NCBI RefSeq assembly: GCF_003105155.1
Contig: NZ_QETK01000011.1
Coordinates: 1-64,000 of the forward strand
Direction: 5' to 3'
Length of the DNA stretch: 64,000 nucleotides
Source: Pseudomonas sp. SDI
GTDB taxonomy: Bacteria; Pseudomonadota; Gammaproteobacteria; Pseudomonadales; Pseudomonadaceae
Made by a program: the position numbers and the translations under genes. The notes under the pieces are model-generated. The model had not been told where the DNA came from. It saw nothing but the letters and a program-made list of their open reading frames with translations, and searched no databases. Shown here in pieces: positions 44,162 through 59,412 of this stretch. The first letter of the stretch is position 1. Each line of letters starts with the position of its first letter.

Positions 44162-44851
44162 ATGTTGAAAGGCTACGGGGCAGTCATCCTCGATGGAGCG
44201 TGGCTGACGCTACAGCTCGCCTTGTCGTCCATGGCCCTGGCCATCGTACTCGGCCTGATCGGTGTGGCCCTGCGCCTGTCGCCAGTGCGCTGGCTGGCCT
44301 GGCTGGGCGACCTGTACTCCACGGTGATCCGCGGGATACCCGACCTGGTGCTGATCCTGCTGATCTTCTACGGCGGTCAGGATCTGCTCAATCGCATCGC
44401 ACCGCTACTCGGCTACGATGACTACATCGACCTCAATCCGCTGATGGCGGGTATCGGTACCCTGGGCTTCATTTTCGGTGCCTACCTGTCGGAAACCTTC
44501 CGCGGCGCGTTCATGGCCATTCCCAAGGGGCAGGCCGAAGCTGGCATGGCCTATGGCATGAGCAGCCTGCAGATCTTCTTCCGGGTGTTGGTGCCGCAGA
44601 TGATTCGCCTGGCGATTCCCGGCTTCACCAACAACTGGCTGGTCCTGACCAAGGCTACGGCACTGATTTCGGTGGTCGGCCTGCAGGACATGATGTTCAA
44701 GGCCAAGCAGGCGGCCGATGCCACCCGCGAGCCCTTCACCTTCTTCCTGGCGGTGGCGGCGATGTACCTGGTGATCACCAGCGTCTCGCTGCTGGCCCTG
44801 CGTTACCTCGAGAAGCGCTATTCGGTTGGCGTAAAGGCGGCTGATCTATGA
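44162..44851 (+). CDS. aotQ: Arginine/ornithine ABC transporter permease AotQ (HisQ-like)
   Basis: A 229-residue inner-membrane permease with five helices. The ABC permease EAA loop, which contacts the ATPase, is KGQAEAGMAYGMSSLQIFFRVLVPQ (about residues 123-147). It begins MLKGYGAVILDG after GAGGACCTCAAC. An upstream in-frame start at 44123 lies within the attenuator and is unlikely. The next gene, aotM, overlaps its stop by 4 bp. Confidence 0.93.
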   Translation: MLKGYGAVILDGAWLTLQLALSSMALAIVLGLIGVALRLSPVRWLAWLGDLYSTVIRGIPDLVLILLIFYGGQDLLNRIAPLLGYDDYIDLNPLMAGIGTLGFIFGAYLSETFRGAFMAIPKGQAEAGMAYGMSSLQIFFRVLVPQMIRLAIPGFTNNWLVLTKATALISVVGLQDMMFKAKQAADATREPFTFFLAVAAMYLVITSVSLLALRYLEKRYSVGVKAADL

Positions 44852-45546
44852 TTTTCGATTACAACGTCATCTGGGAGGCCATGCCGCTGTACCTCGGTGG
44901 CCTGCTGACCACCCTCAAGCTGCTGGCGCTGTCGTTGCTGTTCGGTCTGCTGGCGGCCATCCCGCTGGGCCTGATGCGCGTGTCCAAGCAGCCGCTGGTG
45001 AACATGACCGCCTGGCTCTACACCTATGTGATCCGCGGCACGCCGATGCTGGTGCAACTGTTCCTGATTTACTACGGCCTGGCCCAGTTCCAGGCGGTGC
45101 GCGAAAGCTTCCTCTGGCCGTGGCTGTCCAGTGCCACCTTCTGTGCGTGCCTGGCGTTTGCCATCAACACCAGCGCCTATACCGCGGAAATCATCGCCGG
45201 CAGCCTGAAGGCCACGCCACATGGCGAGATCGAGGCGGCCAAGGCGGTCGGTATGTCGCGCTTCCAGATGTACCGTCGCATCCTGCTGCCGTCGGCCCTG
45301 CGCCGGGCGCTGCCGCAGTACAGCAACGAAGTGATCATGATGCTGCAAACCACCAGCCTGGCGTCGATCGTGACCCTGATCGACATCACCGGTGCCGCGC
45401 GAACCGTCAACGCCCAGTACTACCTGCCGTTCGAAGCCTACATCACCGCCGGCGTGTTCTATCTGTGCCTGACCTTCATCCTGGTCCGCCTGTTCAAGCT
45501 TGCCGAACGCCGCTGGCTCGGCTACCTGGCGCCGCGCAAGGGCTGA
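44848..45546 (+). CDS. aotM: Arginine/ornithine ABC transporter permease AotM (HisM-like)
   Basis: A 232-residue permease paired with AotQ. It shows helices from residue 15 onward, RGTPMLVQLFLIYYGLAQF, and the EAA loop HGEIEAAKAVGMSRFQMYRRILLPS. The ATGA overlap with aotQ implies coupled translation and equal subunit amounts. The P. aeruginosa operon has aotO between aotM and aotP; here only 67 bp separates them. Confidence 0.93.
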   Translation: MIFDYNVIWEAMPLYLGGLLTTLKLLALSLLFGLLAAIPLGLMRVSKQPLVNMTAWLYTYVIRGTPMLVQLFLIYYGLAQFQAVRESFLWPWLSSATFCACLAFAINTSAYTAEIIAGSLKATPHGEIEAAKAVGMSRFQMYRRILLPSALRRALPQYSNEVIMMLQTTSLASIVTLIDITGAARTVNAQYYLPFEAYITAGVFYLCLTFILVRLFKLAERRWLGYLAPRKG

Positions 45547-45613
45547 GGCCTGCGGCAAATTTTTAGGCCCTGGGCGCGAGCTCAAGACTGAACGCTTTGT
45601 GAGAACCGACAGC

Positions 45614-46378
45614 ATGTACAAACTCGAAGTCCAAGACCTGCATAAACGCTATGGCAGTCACGAAGTGCTCAAGGGTGTGTCCCTGGCGGCGAAGGCGGGC
45701 GATGTGATCAGCATCATCGGCTCCAGCGGTTCGGGCAAAAGTACCTTCCTGCGTTGCATCAACCTGCTCGAGCAGCCGCACGCCGGCAAGATCCTGCTGA
45801 ACAACGAAGAGCTCAAGCTGGTGGCGAACAAGGACGGCGCGCTGAAAGCCGCCGATCCGAAGCAGTTGCAGCGCATGCGTTCGCGTCTGTCGATGGTGTT
45901 CCAGCACTTCAATCTGTGGTCGCACATGACGGCGCTGGAAAACATCATCGAAGCGCCGGTTCACGTGCTCGGCATGAGCAAGAAAGACGCCCTGGAAAAA
46001 GCCGAGCACTACCTGAACAAGGTCGGTGTGGCGCACCGCAAGGACGCCTACCCTGGGCATATGTCCGGTGGCGAGCAGCAGCGCGTGGCGATTGCCCGGG
46101 CGCTGGCCATGGAGCCGGAAGTGATGCTGTTCGACGAGCCGACCTCGGCGCTCGACCCGGAACTGGTGGGTGACGTGCTCAAGGTCATGCAGTCGCTGGC
46201 TCAGGAAGGCCGCACCATGGTCGTGGTCACCCACGAAATGGGCTTTGCCCGTGAAGTGTCGAACCAGCTGGTGTTCCTGCACAAGGGCCTGGTGGAAGAG
46301 AGTGGCAACCCGCGCGAAGTGCTGGTCAACCCGCAGTCCGAGCGTTTGCAGCAGTTCCTCTCTGGTAGCTTGAAGTAA
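45614..46378 (+). CDS. aotP: Arginine/ornithine ABC transporter ATP-binding protein AotP
   Basis: A 254-residue ATPase of the HisP type. Walker A is GSSGSGKST (about 36-44), the signature MSGGEQQRVAIARAL lies near residue 155, Walker B is VMLFDEPTSALDPE, and the H-loop VVTHEMGFAREV follows. The insertion EELKLVANKDGALKAADPKQ (residues 62-81) is typical of the His/Arg/Lys ATPases. It is followed after 107 bp by argR. Confidence 0.95.
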   Translation: MYKLEVQDLHKRYGSHEVLKGVSLAAKAGDVISIIGSSGSGKSTFLRCINLLEQPHAGKILLNNEELKLVANKDGALKAADPKQLQRMRSRLSMVFQHFNLWSHMTALENIIEAPVHVLGMSKKDALEKAEHYLNKVGVAHRKDAYPGHMSGGEQQRVAIARALAMEPEVMLFDEPTSALDPELVGDVLKVMQSLAQEGRTMVVVTHEMGFAREVSNQLVFLHKGLVEESGNPREVLVNPQSERLQQFLSGSLK

Positions 46379-46485
46379 CCTGCCGTGTTACACATCGAGG
46401 CTGCCGCTTTGCACCAGAATAGGGCATGCTGCGCCTCGATCGACGTTCCACCTCCAGCCACACCTCAGGTTTCGGACCTTACCTC

Positions 46486-47466
46486 ATGACCACCCAGCGA
46501 ATCGGTTTTCTCATCTGGCCCAGCACCAAAGCCCTGACCCTGGCGCTGGCTGAAGAGGTCTTGCGGGTGGCGCAGAAGGTTCACCCGGACGTGGTCTACG
46601 AACTGCAGTTTCTGCATGCCGAGCCGCTTGCCGAGGGTGCCTGGCGACTCCCTGGCGAGGCCTGGAATGGCAAGCTCGAAGGTTTCCAGAAGCTGTTCCT
46701 GATGGCCGACGAGCCACCGCAGGCGGTGGGTGCCGCGCTGGGTAGCGCGCTCAAGCAGCTGGTGCGTGCCGGTTGTGTGGTGGGTGGGTTGTCGGCGGGG
46801 GTGTATCCGTTGGCGCAGCTGGGCTTGCTCGATGGCTATCGGGCGGCGGTGCACTGGCGCTGGCAGGACGATTTCGCCGAGCGTTTTCCCAAGGTCATTG
46901 CCACCAGTCACCTGTTCGACTGGGACCGCGATCGGCTGACCGCCTGTGGTGGCCTGTCGGTGCTCGATCTGCTGCTGGCGGTGCTGGCCCGCGATCATGG
47001 TGCGGAGCTGGCGGGGGCGGTGTCGGAAGAATTGGTGGTGGAGCGGATTCGCGAAGGTGGTGAGCGTCAGCGCATTCCGCTGCAGAACCGGCTGGGCTCG
47101 AGTCATCCGAAGCTGACCCAGGCGGTACTGTTGATGGAGGCCAATATCGAAGAGCCGTTGACCACCGACGAGATCGCCCAGCATGTGTGCGTGTCGCGTC
47201 GGCAGTTGGAGCGGATCTTCAAGCAGTACCTCAACCGCGTACCGAGCCAGTACTACCTGGAGTTGCGCTTGAACAAGGCGCGGCAAATGCTGATGCAGAC
47301 CAGCAAATCGATCATCCAGATCGGCTTGTCGTGCGGGTTCTCGTCGGGGCCGCACTTCTCCAGTGCGTACCGCAACTTCTTCGGCGCCACGCCGCGCGAA
47401 GACCGCAACCAGCGCCGCAGCAGCAGCCCGTTCGAACTGTCCTCGGTGCCTGCCGAGCGCGGTTGA
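46486..47466 (+). CDS. argR: Arginine-responsive AraC-family regulator ArgR
   Basis: A 326-residue regulator with a DJ-1/PfpI-like (GATase1-type) N-terminal sensor and a C-terminal AraC DNA-binding domain. The sensor shows GCVVGGLSAGVYPLAQLGLLDG; the helix-turn-helix region contains ISQHVCVSRRQLERIFKQYL-like sequence and ends in FSSGPHFSSAYRNFFGATPREDR. This is the Pseudomonas ArgR type, unrelated to E. coli ArgR. It activates the aot and aru operons in response to arginine. It sits between both, and ArgR-like half-sites precede aotJ and aruC. Confidence 0.95.
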   Translation: MTTQRIGFLIWPSTKALTLALAEEVLRVAQKVHPDVVYELQFLHAEPLAEGAWRLPGEAWNGKLEGFQKLFLMADEPPQAVGAALGSALKQLVRAGCVVGGLSAGVYPLAQLGLLDGYRAAVHWRWQDDFAERFPKVIATSHLFDWDRDRLTACGGLSVLDLLLAVLARDHGAELAGAVSEELVVERIREGGERQRIPLQNRLGSSHPKLTQAVLLMEANIEEPLTTDEIAQHVCVSRRQLERIFKQYLNRVPSQYYLELRLNKARQMLMQTSKSIIQIGLSCGFSSGPHFSSAYRNFFGATPREDRNQRRSSSPFELSSVPAERG

Positions 47467-47490
47467 AAGTTGTCTGCTGGCTCCTGTTCT

Positions 47491-47635
47491 TGTAGGCGCT
47501 GGCTTGCCTGCGATCGAGTCGGGCCGCGTTCGGACGCAGCGCTCGTAAATCCTGAGTCTGCAATTTTTCTGGCGCACCGCGCGCGCTGTGTCCGCTGCCG
47601 CTTCGCGACAGTTCGCAGGCAAGCCAGCGGCTACA
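47491..47635. repeat. REP-like inverted pair between argR and aruC
   Basis: Arm 1 (47491-47513, TGTAGGCGCTGGCTTGCCTG core) and arm 2 (47613-47635) are near-perfect inverted copies separated by about 100 bp, resembling a paired REP element. The similar CTGGCTTGCCTGCG core also occurs near 18911-18933. Confidence 0.75.
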
Positions 47636-47740
47636 GTTATGTGCGCTCCTGGGCTTTGTTTTTCAACGTGCTCCCGCCGCCGAACAGATTCTCCCCACCC
47701 CATCCCCGCACCGTTTAAACTGCGCCTTTGCGACCCTATT

Positions 47741-49106
<1,366 letters not shown>

Positions 49107-49121
49107 TAAGCGCCGGTCGTC

Positions 49122-49148
49122 CTTCGCTGGCCCTGGTGGCCAGCGAAG
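49122..49148 (+). terminator. Hairpin between aruC and aruF
   Basis: Perfect 11-bp stem CTTCGCTGGCC/GGCCAGCGAAG (49122-49132 with 49138-49148) with 5-nt loop, followed by CTGATTTTC. A leaky terminator is plausible, because the downstream aru genes lack an obvious promoter. Confidence 0.65.
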
Positions 49149-49236
49149 CTGATTTTCTGTGGCGTGTGCCAGTGTGTACGCGCCGCTTTTTCTGTGCCGA
49201 CAGCGGTCGGCCTGTTTTCCCGAAAGGAGTGACACC

Positions 49237-50256
49237 ATGCTGGTGATGCGCCCCGCGCAAATGGCTGACCTGGAAGAAGTACAGCGTCTGGCTGCGGACA
49301 GTCCCATTGGTGTTACGTCCCTGCCGGACGATGCCGGTCGCCTGAGCGACAAGATTGCCGCGTCGGAAACCTCGTTTGCTGCCGAAGTGAGCTTCAATGG
49401 CGAAGAGAGCTACTTCTTTGTGCTCGAGGACAGCACCAGCGGCAAGCTGGTCGGCTGTTCCGCCATCGTCGCCTCGGCCGGTTACTCGGAGCCGTTCTAC
49501 AGCTTCCGTAACGAGACCTTCGTGCACGCTTCGCGCGAGCTGAAGATCCACAACAAGATCCACGTGCTGTCGCAGTGCCACGACCTTACCGGCAACAGCC
49601 TGCTGACCAGTTTCTATGTCAAGCCCGAGCTGGTCGGCACCGCCTGGTCCGAGCTCAACTCGCGTGGCCGCTTGTTGTTCATGGCCGCGCACCCTGAGCG
49701 TTTCGCCGATTCGGTGGTGACCGAGATTGTCGGCTATAGCGACGAGAATGGCGACTCGCCCTTCTGGGACGCCATCGGCCGCAACTTCTTCGACCTCAAC
49801 TACGCCGCCGCCGAACGCCTGTGCGGGCTGAAAAGCCGGACCTTCCTGGCCGAGCTGATGCCGCACTACCCGATCTATGTGCCGTTGCTGCCGGATGCTG
49901 CGCAGGAGGCCATGGGCCAGGTTCATCCGCGGGCACAGATCACCTTCGACATCCTGATGCGCGAAGGCTTCGAGACCGATCACTACATCGATATTTTCGA
50001 CGGCGGCCCGACCCTGCATGCGCGGGTGTCCGGGATCCGTTCGATTGCCCAGAGCCGGGTCGTGCCGGTGAAGCTGCAGGAGCAGCCGATCAAGGGCGGG
50101 CGCCAGTACCTGGTTTCCAACGGCCAGTTGCAGGACTACCGCGCCGTGTTGCTGGAGCTGGACTGGGTGCCGGGCAAGCCGGTGTACCTGAGCCCTGAAG
50201 CCGCCGAAGCGCTGGGCGTTGGCGAAGGTGCCAGCGTGCGCCTGGTTGCGGTGTGA
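49237..50256 (+). CDS. aruF: Arginine/ornithine N-succinyltransferase, alpha subunit
   Basis: A 339-residue GNAT-type acyltransferase subunit that, with AruG, succinylates arginine or ornithine with succinyl-CoA as the first step of the AST pathway. The N-terminus MLVMRPAQMADLEEVQRLA is the family's; GNSLLTSFYVKPEL and DIFDGGPTLHARV are conserved blocks. It follows a strong AAAGGAG site. It is homologous to AruG next door, so the pair arose by duplication. Confidence 0.95.
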   Translation: MLVMRPAQMADLEEVQRLAADSPIGVTSLPDDAGRLSDKIAASETSFAAEVSFNGEESYFFVLEDSTSGKLVGCSAIVASAGYSEPFYSFRNETFVHASRELKIHNKIHVLSQCHDLTGNSLLTSFYVKPELVGTAWSELNSRGRLLFMAAHPERFADSVVTEIVGYSDENGDSPFWDAIGRNFFDLNYAAAERLCGLKSRTFLAELMPHYPIYVPLLPDAAQEAMGQVHPRAQITFDILMREGFETDHYIDIFDGGPTLHARVSGIRSIAQSRVVPVKLQEQPIKGGRQYLVSNGQLQDYRAVLLELDWVPGKPVYLSPEAAEALGVGEGASVRLVAV

Positions 50257-50317
50257 TACCTGAGAACCCCAGGTCGAGTTTCGCAGGGGCCAGACGGCGC
50301 CTGCCCGAGGAGATAGC

Positions 50318-52809
<2,492 letters not shown>

Positions 52810-52833
52810 CAACAGCTTCACGGAGCCTTGCCG

Positions 52834-54183
52834 ATGAAATCGTTTGAAGTGAATTTTGATGGTCTGGTGGGACCGACGCACAACTACGGCGGCCTGTCCT
52901 ACGGCAACGTGGCCTCGCAGAGCAACAGCCAGCAGGGGTCCAACCCGCGTGAAGCGGCGCGTCAGGGCCTGGCGAAAATGAAGGCGCTGATGGAGATGGG
53001 CTTCCAGCAGGGCGTGCTGGCCCCGCAGGAGCGCCCGGATGTGGCGGCACTGCGTCGTCTCGGCTTTTCCGGTAGCGATGCCCAGGTCATCGAGCGCGCG
53101 GCCAGGGAAGCCATGCCATTGCTGGTCGCCAGCTGTTCGGCGTCGAGCATGTGGGTGGCCAACGCAGCCACGGTCAGCCCCAGTGCCGACACCGCCGATG
53201 GTCGCGTGCATTTCACCGCCGCCAACCTCAACTGCAAATACCACCGCAGCATCGAGCACCCGACCACCAGCCGCGTGCTCGGCGCGATGTTCGCCGAGCA
53301 GAAGCACTTTGCCCACCACGCGGCGTTGCCGGCGGTGGCACAGTTCGGCGATGAAGGCGCGGCCAACCACACACGCTTCTGCAAGAGCTACGGTCAGGCC
53401 GGTGTCGAGTTTTTCGTGTTCGGTCGCAGTGCCTTCGATACGCGCTACCCGGCACCGCAGAAGTACCCGGCGCGCCAGACCCTGGAAGCCTCGCAGGCGG
53501 TCGCCCGGTTGCACGGCCTGAGCGCCGACGGTGTGGTCTATGCTCAGCAGAATCCAGCGGTGATCGATCAGGGCGTGTTCCACAACGATGTGATCGCGGT
53601 AGGCAATGGCGAAGTGCTGTTCTACCACGAGGACGCCTTCCTCGAGACCGAGGCAATGCTCGCCGAGCTGCAGGCTAAACTGGCTAAGCGTGGGGGCAGC
53701 TTCCAGGCCATCTGCGTGCCGCGTGCCCAGGTTGCCGTCGAAGACGCCGTGCGCTCGTACCTGTTCAACAGCCAGCTGTTGAGCCGTGCCGACGGTTCTA
53801 TGCTGCTGATCGTGCCGGAGGAGTGCCGCAACAACGAGCGGGTCTGGGCCTACCTGTCGGCCTTGACGGCATCGGGCGGGCCGGTAAAAGAGGTCAAGGT
53901 GTTCGACCTCAAGCAGAGCATGCAGAACGGCGGTGGCCCGGCTTGCCTGCGCTTGCGCGTGGCCTTGAACGAAACGGAGCTGGCGGCGGTGAATCCAGGG
54001 GTTATCATGACGGCGCCGCTGTATGACACCCTGACGCAGTGGGTCGACAAGCACTATCGCGATCGCCTGAGCGAAAGCGACCTGGCTGACCCGCAGCTGT
54101 TGCTGGAGTGTCGCACGGCACTGGATGAACTGACCCAGATCCTCAAACTGGGTTCGGTCTATCCGTTCCAACTCCAACCTTGA
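52834..54183 (+). CDS. aruB: N-succinylarginine dihydrolase AruB
   Basis: A 449-residue guanidine-modifying enzyme (amidinotransferase-fold) that splits N-succinylarginine into succinylornithine, two NH3 and CO2. The family opening [18 protein letters not shown] and the C-terminal [13 protein letters not shown] with the catalytic Cys are intact, and a His-bearing stretch [19 protein letters not shown] lies in the middle. ATG at 52834 is preferred to a TTG two codons upstream. Confidence 0.96.
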   Translation: MKSFEVNFDGLVGPTHNYGGLSYGNVASQSNSQQGSNPREAARQGLAKMKALMEMGFQQGVLAPQERPDVAALRRLGFSGSDAQVIERAAREAMPLLVASCSASSMWVANAATVSPSADTADGRVHFTAANLNCKYHRSIEHPTTSRVLGAMFAEQKHFAHHAALPAVAQFGDEGAANHTRFCKSYGQAGVEFFVFGRSAFDTRYPAPQKYPARQTLEASQAVARLHGLSADGVVYAQQNPAVIDQGVFHNDVIAVGNGEVLFYHEDAFLETEAMLAELQAKLAKRGGSFQAICVPRAQVAVEDAVRSYLFNSQLLSRADGSMLLIVPEECRNNERVWAYLSALTASGGPVKEVKVFDLKQSMQNGGGPACLRLRVALNETELAAVNPGVIMTAPLYDTLTQWVDKHYRDRLSESDLADPQLLLECRTALDELTQILKLGSVYPFQLQP

Positions 54184-54197
54184 GAGAGCATTCGATT

Positions 54198-54488
54198 ATG
54201 TCCGACACCCTGCAGCTGATCCTTGAAGACGATGACGGCACCCAGCTGGAAACCTCCTGCACCCGCTTTGCCGTGGTCTGGCAGGGCAAGGAAGTCTGGA
54301 TTCAGCAAGATGGCCGCGGTCAGCTGCTGATCGGTGTCGACGTCGAAGAAGGCGACGCCGAGTACGCCAACCTGCTGCTGCGTCCGCTGGCGACCAACCT
54401 GGTCAGCCTGCAGCTGGAAATGGAGCCGGCGGATGCTGGCGAAGACGACGATCACGTTCATGGTCCCGACTGCGGCCATAAACACTAA
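54198..54488 (+). CDS. Small conserved protein of the aru operon with His/Cys tail
   Basis: A 96-residue acidic, soluble protein lying between aruB (14 bp away) and aruE (11 bp away), as a counterpart of P. aeruginosa PA0900. It has beta-strand-like segments ([28 protein letters not shown]). The C-terminal 13 residues [12 protein letters not shown] carry four His and one Cys, a metal-binding-like tail. I see no family with known function. Its start at 54198 (MSDTLQL) is preferred over an alternative TTG at 54180. It is probably co-transcribed in the operon. Confidence 0.75.
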   Translation: MSDTLQLILEDDDGTQLETSCTRFAVVWQGKEVWIQQDGRGQLLIGVDVEEGDAEYANLLLRPLATNLVSLQLEMEPADAGEDDDHVHGPDCGHKH

Positions 54489-54499
54489 GGAAACAGGCC

Positions 54500-55510
54500 A
54501 TGCTCGCCCTCGGCAAACTGCTTGAACTGACCCTCGCCGGTCGTGAACCGGCGGAGAAGACCCAGCTGACTGTCGGAGGCGTGCGCATGCGCTGGCTGGG
54601 CGAGGGCGCGCTTGAAGTGCGGCCGCCCGAAGGCTGCGATAACGGCCTGGACCTGCTGTTGTCGGCTGGCATTCACGGCAATGAAACCGCACCGATCGAG
54701 TTACTTGACGAGTTGCTGCACGGTATTGCCCGTGGCGACATCAAGCCACGGGCGCGGGTGTTGTTCCTGTTCGGCAACCCCGAAGCGATCCGTAGGGGTG
54801 AGCGTTACCTGGAGCAGGACGTCAACCGCCTGTTCAATGGCCGTCACGAGATGTCCAGCGGTTCGGAGGCCATGCGCGCCGGCGAGCTGGAGCGTTTGGC
54901 CATGACCTTTTTCAGCGTGCCGGGGCGTAACCGGCTGCATTACGACCTGCACACGGCGATTCGCGGGTCGAAGATCGAGCAGTTCGCGCTGTACCCGTAC
55001 AAGGAGGGTCGCCAGCATTCGCGTCGCGAACTGGCCCGACTGCGTGCTGCGGGGATGGAAGCGGTGCTGTTGCAGAGCAAGACCTCGACGACCTTCACTG
55101 CCTTTACCTACGAAACCCTGGATGCCGAGGCCTTCACCCTGGAGCTGGGCAAGGCGCGGCCGTTCGGGCAAAACCAGCAGGTGAACCTGGAGCCGCTGGA
55201 AACCCGCTTGAAGCAGATCGTCGAAGGCAACGAGCCCGAGTTCGCCGACGATAAGCTGGACGGCTTGCAACTGTTCAGTGTGGCGCGCGAGATCATCAAG
55301 CACAGCGATAGCTTCCACCTGCACCTGCCGGCGGACATCGAGAATTTTTCGGAACTGTCCCGCGGTTATCTGCTGGCCGAGGACCTGGCGCAGACCCGCT
55401 GGGTGGTCGAGGAGGAGGGCGCGCGGATTATTTTCCCCAATCCCAAGGTCAAGAACGGGCTGCGCGCGGGGATACTGATCGTGCCGGCTTCGGCCGAATC
55501 GTTGGGCTGA
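54500..55510 (+). CDS. aruE: Succinylglutamate desuccinylase AruE
   Basis: A 336-residue zinc carboxypeptidase-like enzyme that removes succinate from N-succinylglutamate, giving glutamate. The zinc ligands are in [14 protein letters not shown] (His, Glu) and [17 protein letters not shown] (His). The C-terminal beta-rich domain follows. It is the last gene of the operon and ends before a long inverted repeat. Confidence 0.96.
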   Translation: MLALGKLLELTLAGREPAEKTQLTVGGVRMRWLGEGALEVRPPEGCDNGLDLLLSAGIHGNETAPIELLDELLHGIARGDIKPRARVLFLFGNPEAIRRGERYLEQDVNRLFNGRHEMSSGSEAMRAGELERLAMTFFSVPGRNRLHYDLHTAIRGSKIEQFALYPYKEGRQHSRRELARLRAAGMEAVLLQSKTSTTFTAFTYETLDAEAFTLELGKARPFGQNQQVNLEPLETRLKQIVEGNEPEFADDKLDGLQLFSVAREIIKHSDSFHLHLPADIENFSELSRGYLLAEDLAQTRWVVEEEGARIIFPNPKVKNGLRAGILIVPASAESLG

Positions 55511-55517
55511 AGGCGAG

Positions 55518-55582
55518 TCGCCGGCAAGGCCGGCCCCCACAGGGGTTCACGTAACCTCTATGGGGGCCGGCCTTGTCGGCGA
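55518..55582. terminator. 30-bp REP-like inverted repeat between aruE and ribH
   Basis: Arms 55518-55547 and 55553-55582 pair over 30 bp with 3 differences and a 5-nt loop (CACGT). The core (CAAGGCCGGCCCCCA) is a Pseudomonas REP sequence. Lying between convergent genes, it can end transcription from both sides. Confidence 0.85.
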
Positions 55583-55589
55583 TGACTGA

Positions 55590-56096
55590 TCAGCCAACCA
55601 TCTTCTGCGGCACTTCACTGCGGCGCAGCGCGCGTAGCTTCAGCAGCGTATCGGCGCAGGTCTTTGCCGCCTCTTCGCCTTTGTGCACGAAGTGCTCGAA
55701 GAAGAACGTCTGGTGTTCTTCGCCAGCATGGAAGTGGTGCGGGGTCAGCACGACCGAGAACACCGGTACTTCGGTTTCCAGCTGAACCTGCATCAGGCCG
55801 CTGATCACCGACTGGGCGACGAACTCGTGGCGGTAGATGCCGCCATCGACTACCAGGCCGGCGGCAACAATGCCAGCGTAACGGCCGCTGCGAGCCAGCA
55901 GTTTGGCGTGTAGCGGGATCTCGAACGCGCCGCCGACTTCATAGAAGTCGATGTCGCTGGCCGAGTAACCCTGGCGCGCCATCTCTTCGACGAAACCCTT
56001 GCGGCTCTGATCGACAATATCTTTGTGCCAGCACGCCTGCACGAATGCGATGCGCTCTGCGCCGTGGGCTTTGCTGTCAATCGGGGTAGGTTGCAT
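55590..56096 (-). CDS. ribH: 6,7-dimethyl-8-ribityllumazine synthase, type II (RibH2-like)
   Basis: A 168-residue enzyme of the penultimate riboflavin step (dihydroxybutanone phosphate plus ribitylamino-uracil). It follows the RibH2 pattern of Brucella and Mesorhizobium rather than the usual RibE/RibH: VQACWHKDIVDQSR near the start, VGGAFEIPLHAKLLARSGRYAG in two adjacent blocks, DGGIYRHEFVAQSVI, and VVLTPHHFHAGEEH. It lies alone, 100 bp after an FMN riboswitch on the same strand. Pseudomonads have another ribH in the rib operon, so this is probably a paralogue expressed when FMN is low. Confidence 0.93.
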   Translation of the reverse strand: MQPTPIDSKAHGAERIAFVQACWHKDIVDQSRKGFVEEMARQGYSASDIDFYEVGGAFEIPLHAKLLARSGRYAGIVAAGLVVDGGIYRHEFVAQSVISGLMQVQLETEVPVFSVVLTPHHFHAGEEHQTFFFEHFVHKGEEAAKTCADTLLKLRALRRSEVPQKMVG

Positions 56097-56196
56097 TGAA
56101 ACGGACTCCTGTTTGTGTGAAAAACAGGGCAGCTGGATCGAAGGGGATTGCTGTCACGCAGGCGTGCAGCCACAGACGCTCGCGCGCCGATCCCGC

Positions 56197-56345
56197 TCTC
56201 TCTTTATCCGGACTATGACCGTCGGCCCCGGAATCACACCGGGTCTGCTGACCTTGCTGGCAAGCCGGCAAGCGCTCGCGGGCTATGCGCATTGCGCGCA
56301 ATTACCGCCGGTGGGGAATTGCACCCCGCCCTGAGAACGTTGCCG
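56197..56345 (-). promoter_or_regulatory. FMN riboswitch (RFN element)
   Basis: On the minus strand the conserved blocks appear in order: the 5' strand of P1 with TTCTCAGGGCGGGGTG, then CAATTCCCCACCGGCGGTAA (FMN core), a variable hairpin, CCCGCGAGCG, a second variable arm, GGTGTGATTCCGGGGCCGACGGT and ATAGTCCGGAT, then AAGAGAG. These are the RFN element signatures, and all are intact. It lies 100 bp upstream of the ribH start; the leader after it contains GC-rich sequence that can form an expression platform. Confidence 0.95.
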
Positions 56346-56597
56346 CCAGACGATGGCGGCGCGGACTTTGTAGCACAGTCGTCGCGCAGGTGTATAGGGT
56401 GCTAACTAATTGGTCGTAGATGAACGGCTTTTCATCCGCCCGTACTTGCCAATTTCCCGTTGCGCCGGCACTAATGCCTTGTCAGTGGAACCAGGCTGCC
56501 GCTAGCATCCGGTGCAACGCAATGCGCGAACATGACGCTTTTGCCTGTCTATCGTGTAACAGGCCGTCCAATTGACGGTTTCTATCGTATAAACACA

Positions 56598-56626
56598 CTG
56601 CACCGTTAATGCAGGACCGATATAAT
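56598..56626 (+). promoter_or_regulatory. Promoter of alaS (consensus -10)
   Basis: TATAAT at 56621-56626 is a perfect -10; the -35 (CTGCAC at 56598-56603, 17-bp spacer) is poor. It is about 74 bp before the alaS start. Confidence 0.55.
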
Positions 56627-56699
56627 GCGGCCCTTTGCCGTCGTTTCGTCAATTTGACGCACGCATTTGCCTCAGGCCGCCGTTTCCGTGGAAGAACCT

Positions 56700-59324
<2,625 letters not shown>

Positions 59325-59412
59325 GGCGCTTGTGGCCCGTCGTCTAGTGGCGGGCCCTGGCGTTGATTGATTCGTTTATTGGGTGCCCTTCACGGGCTGA
59401 GGCGGCTTTGAA

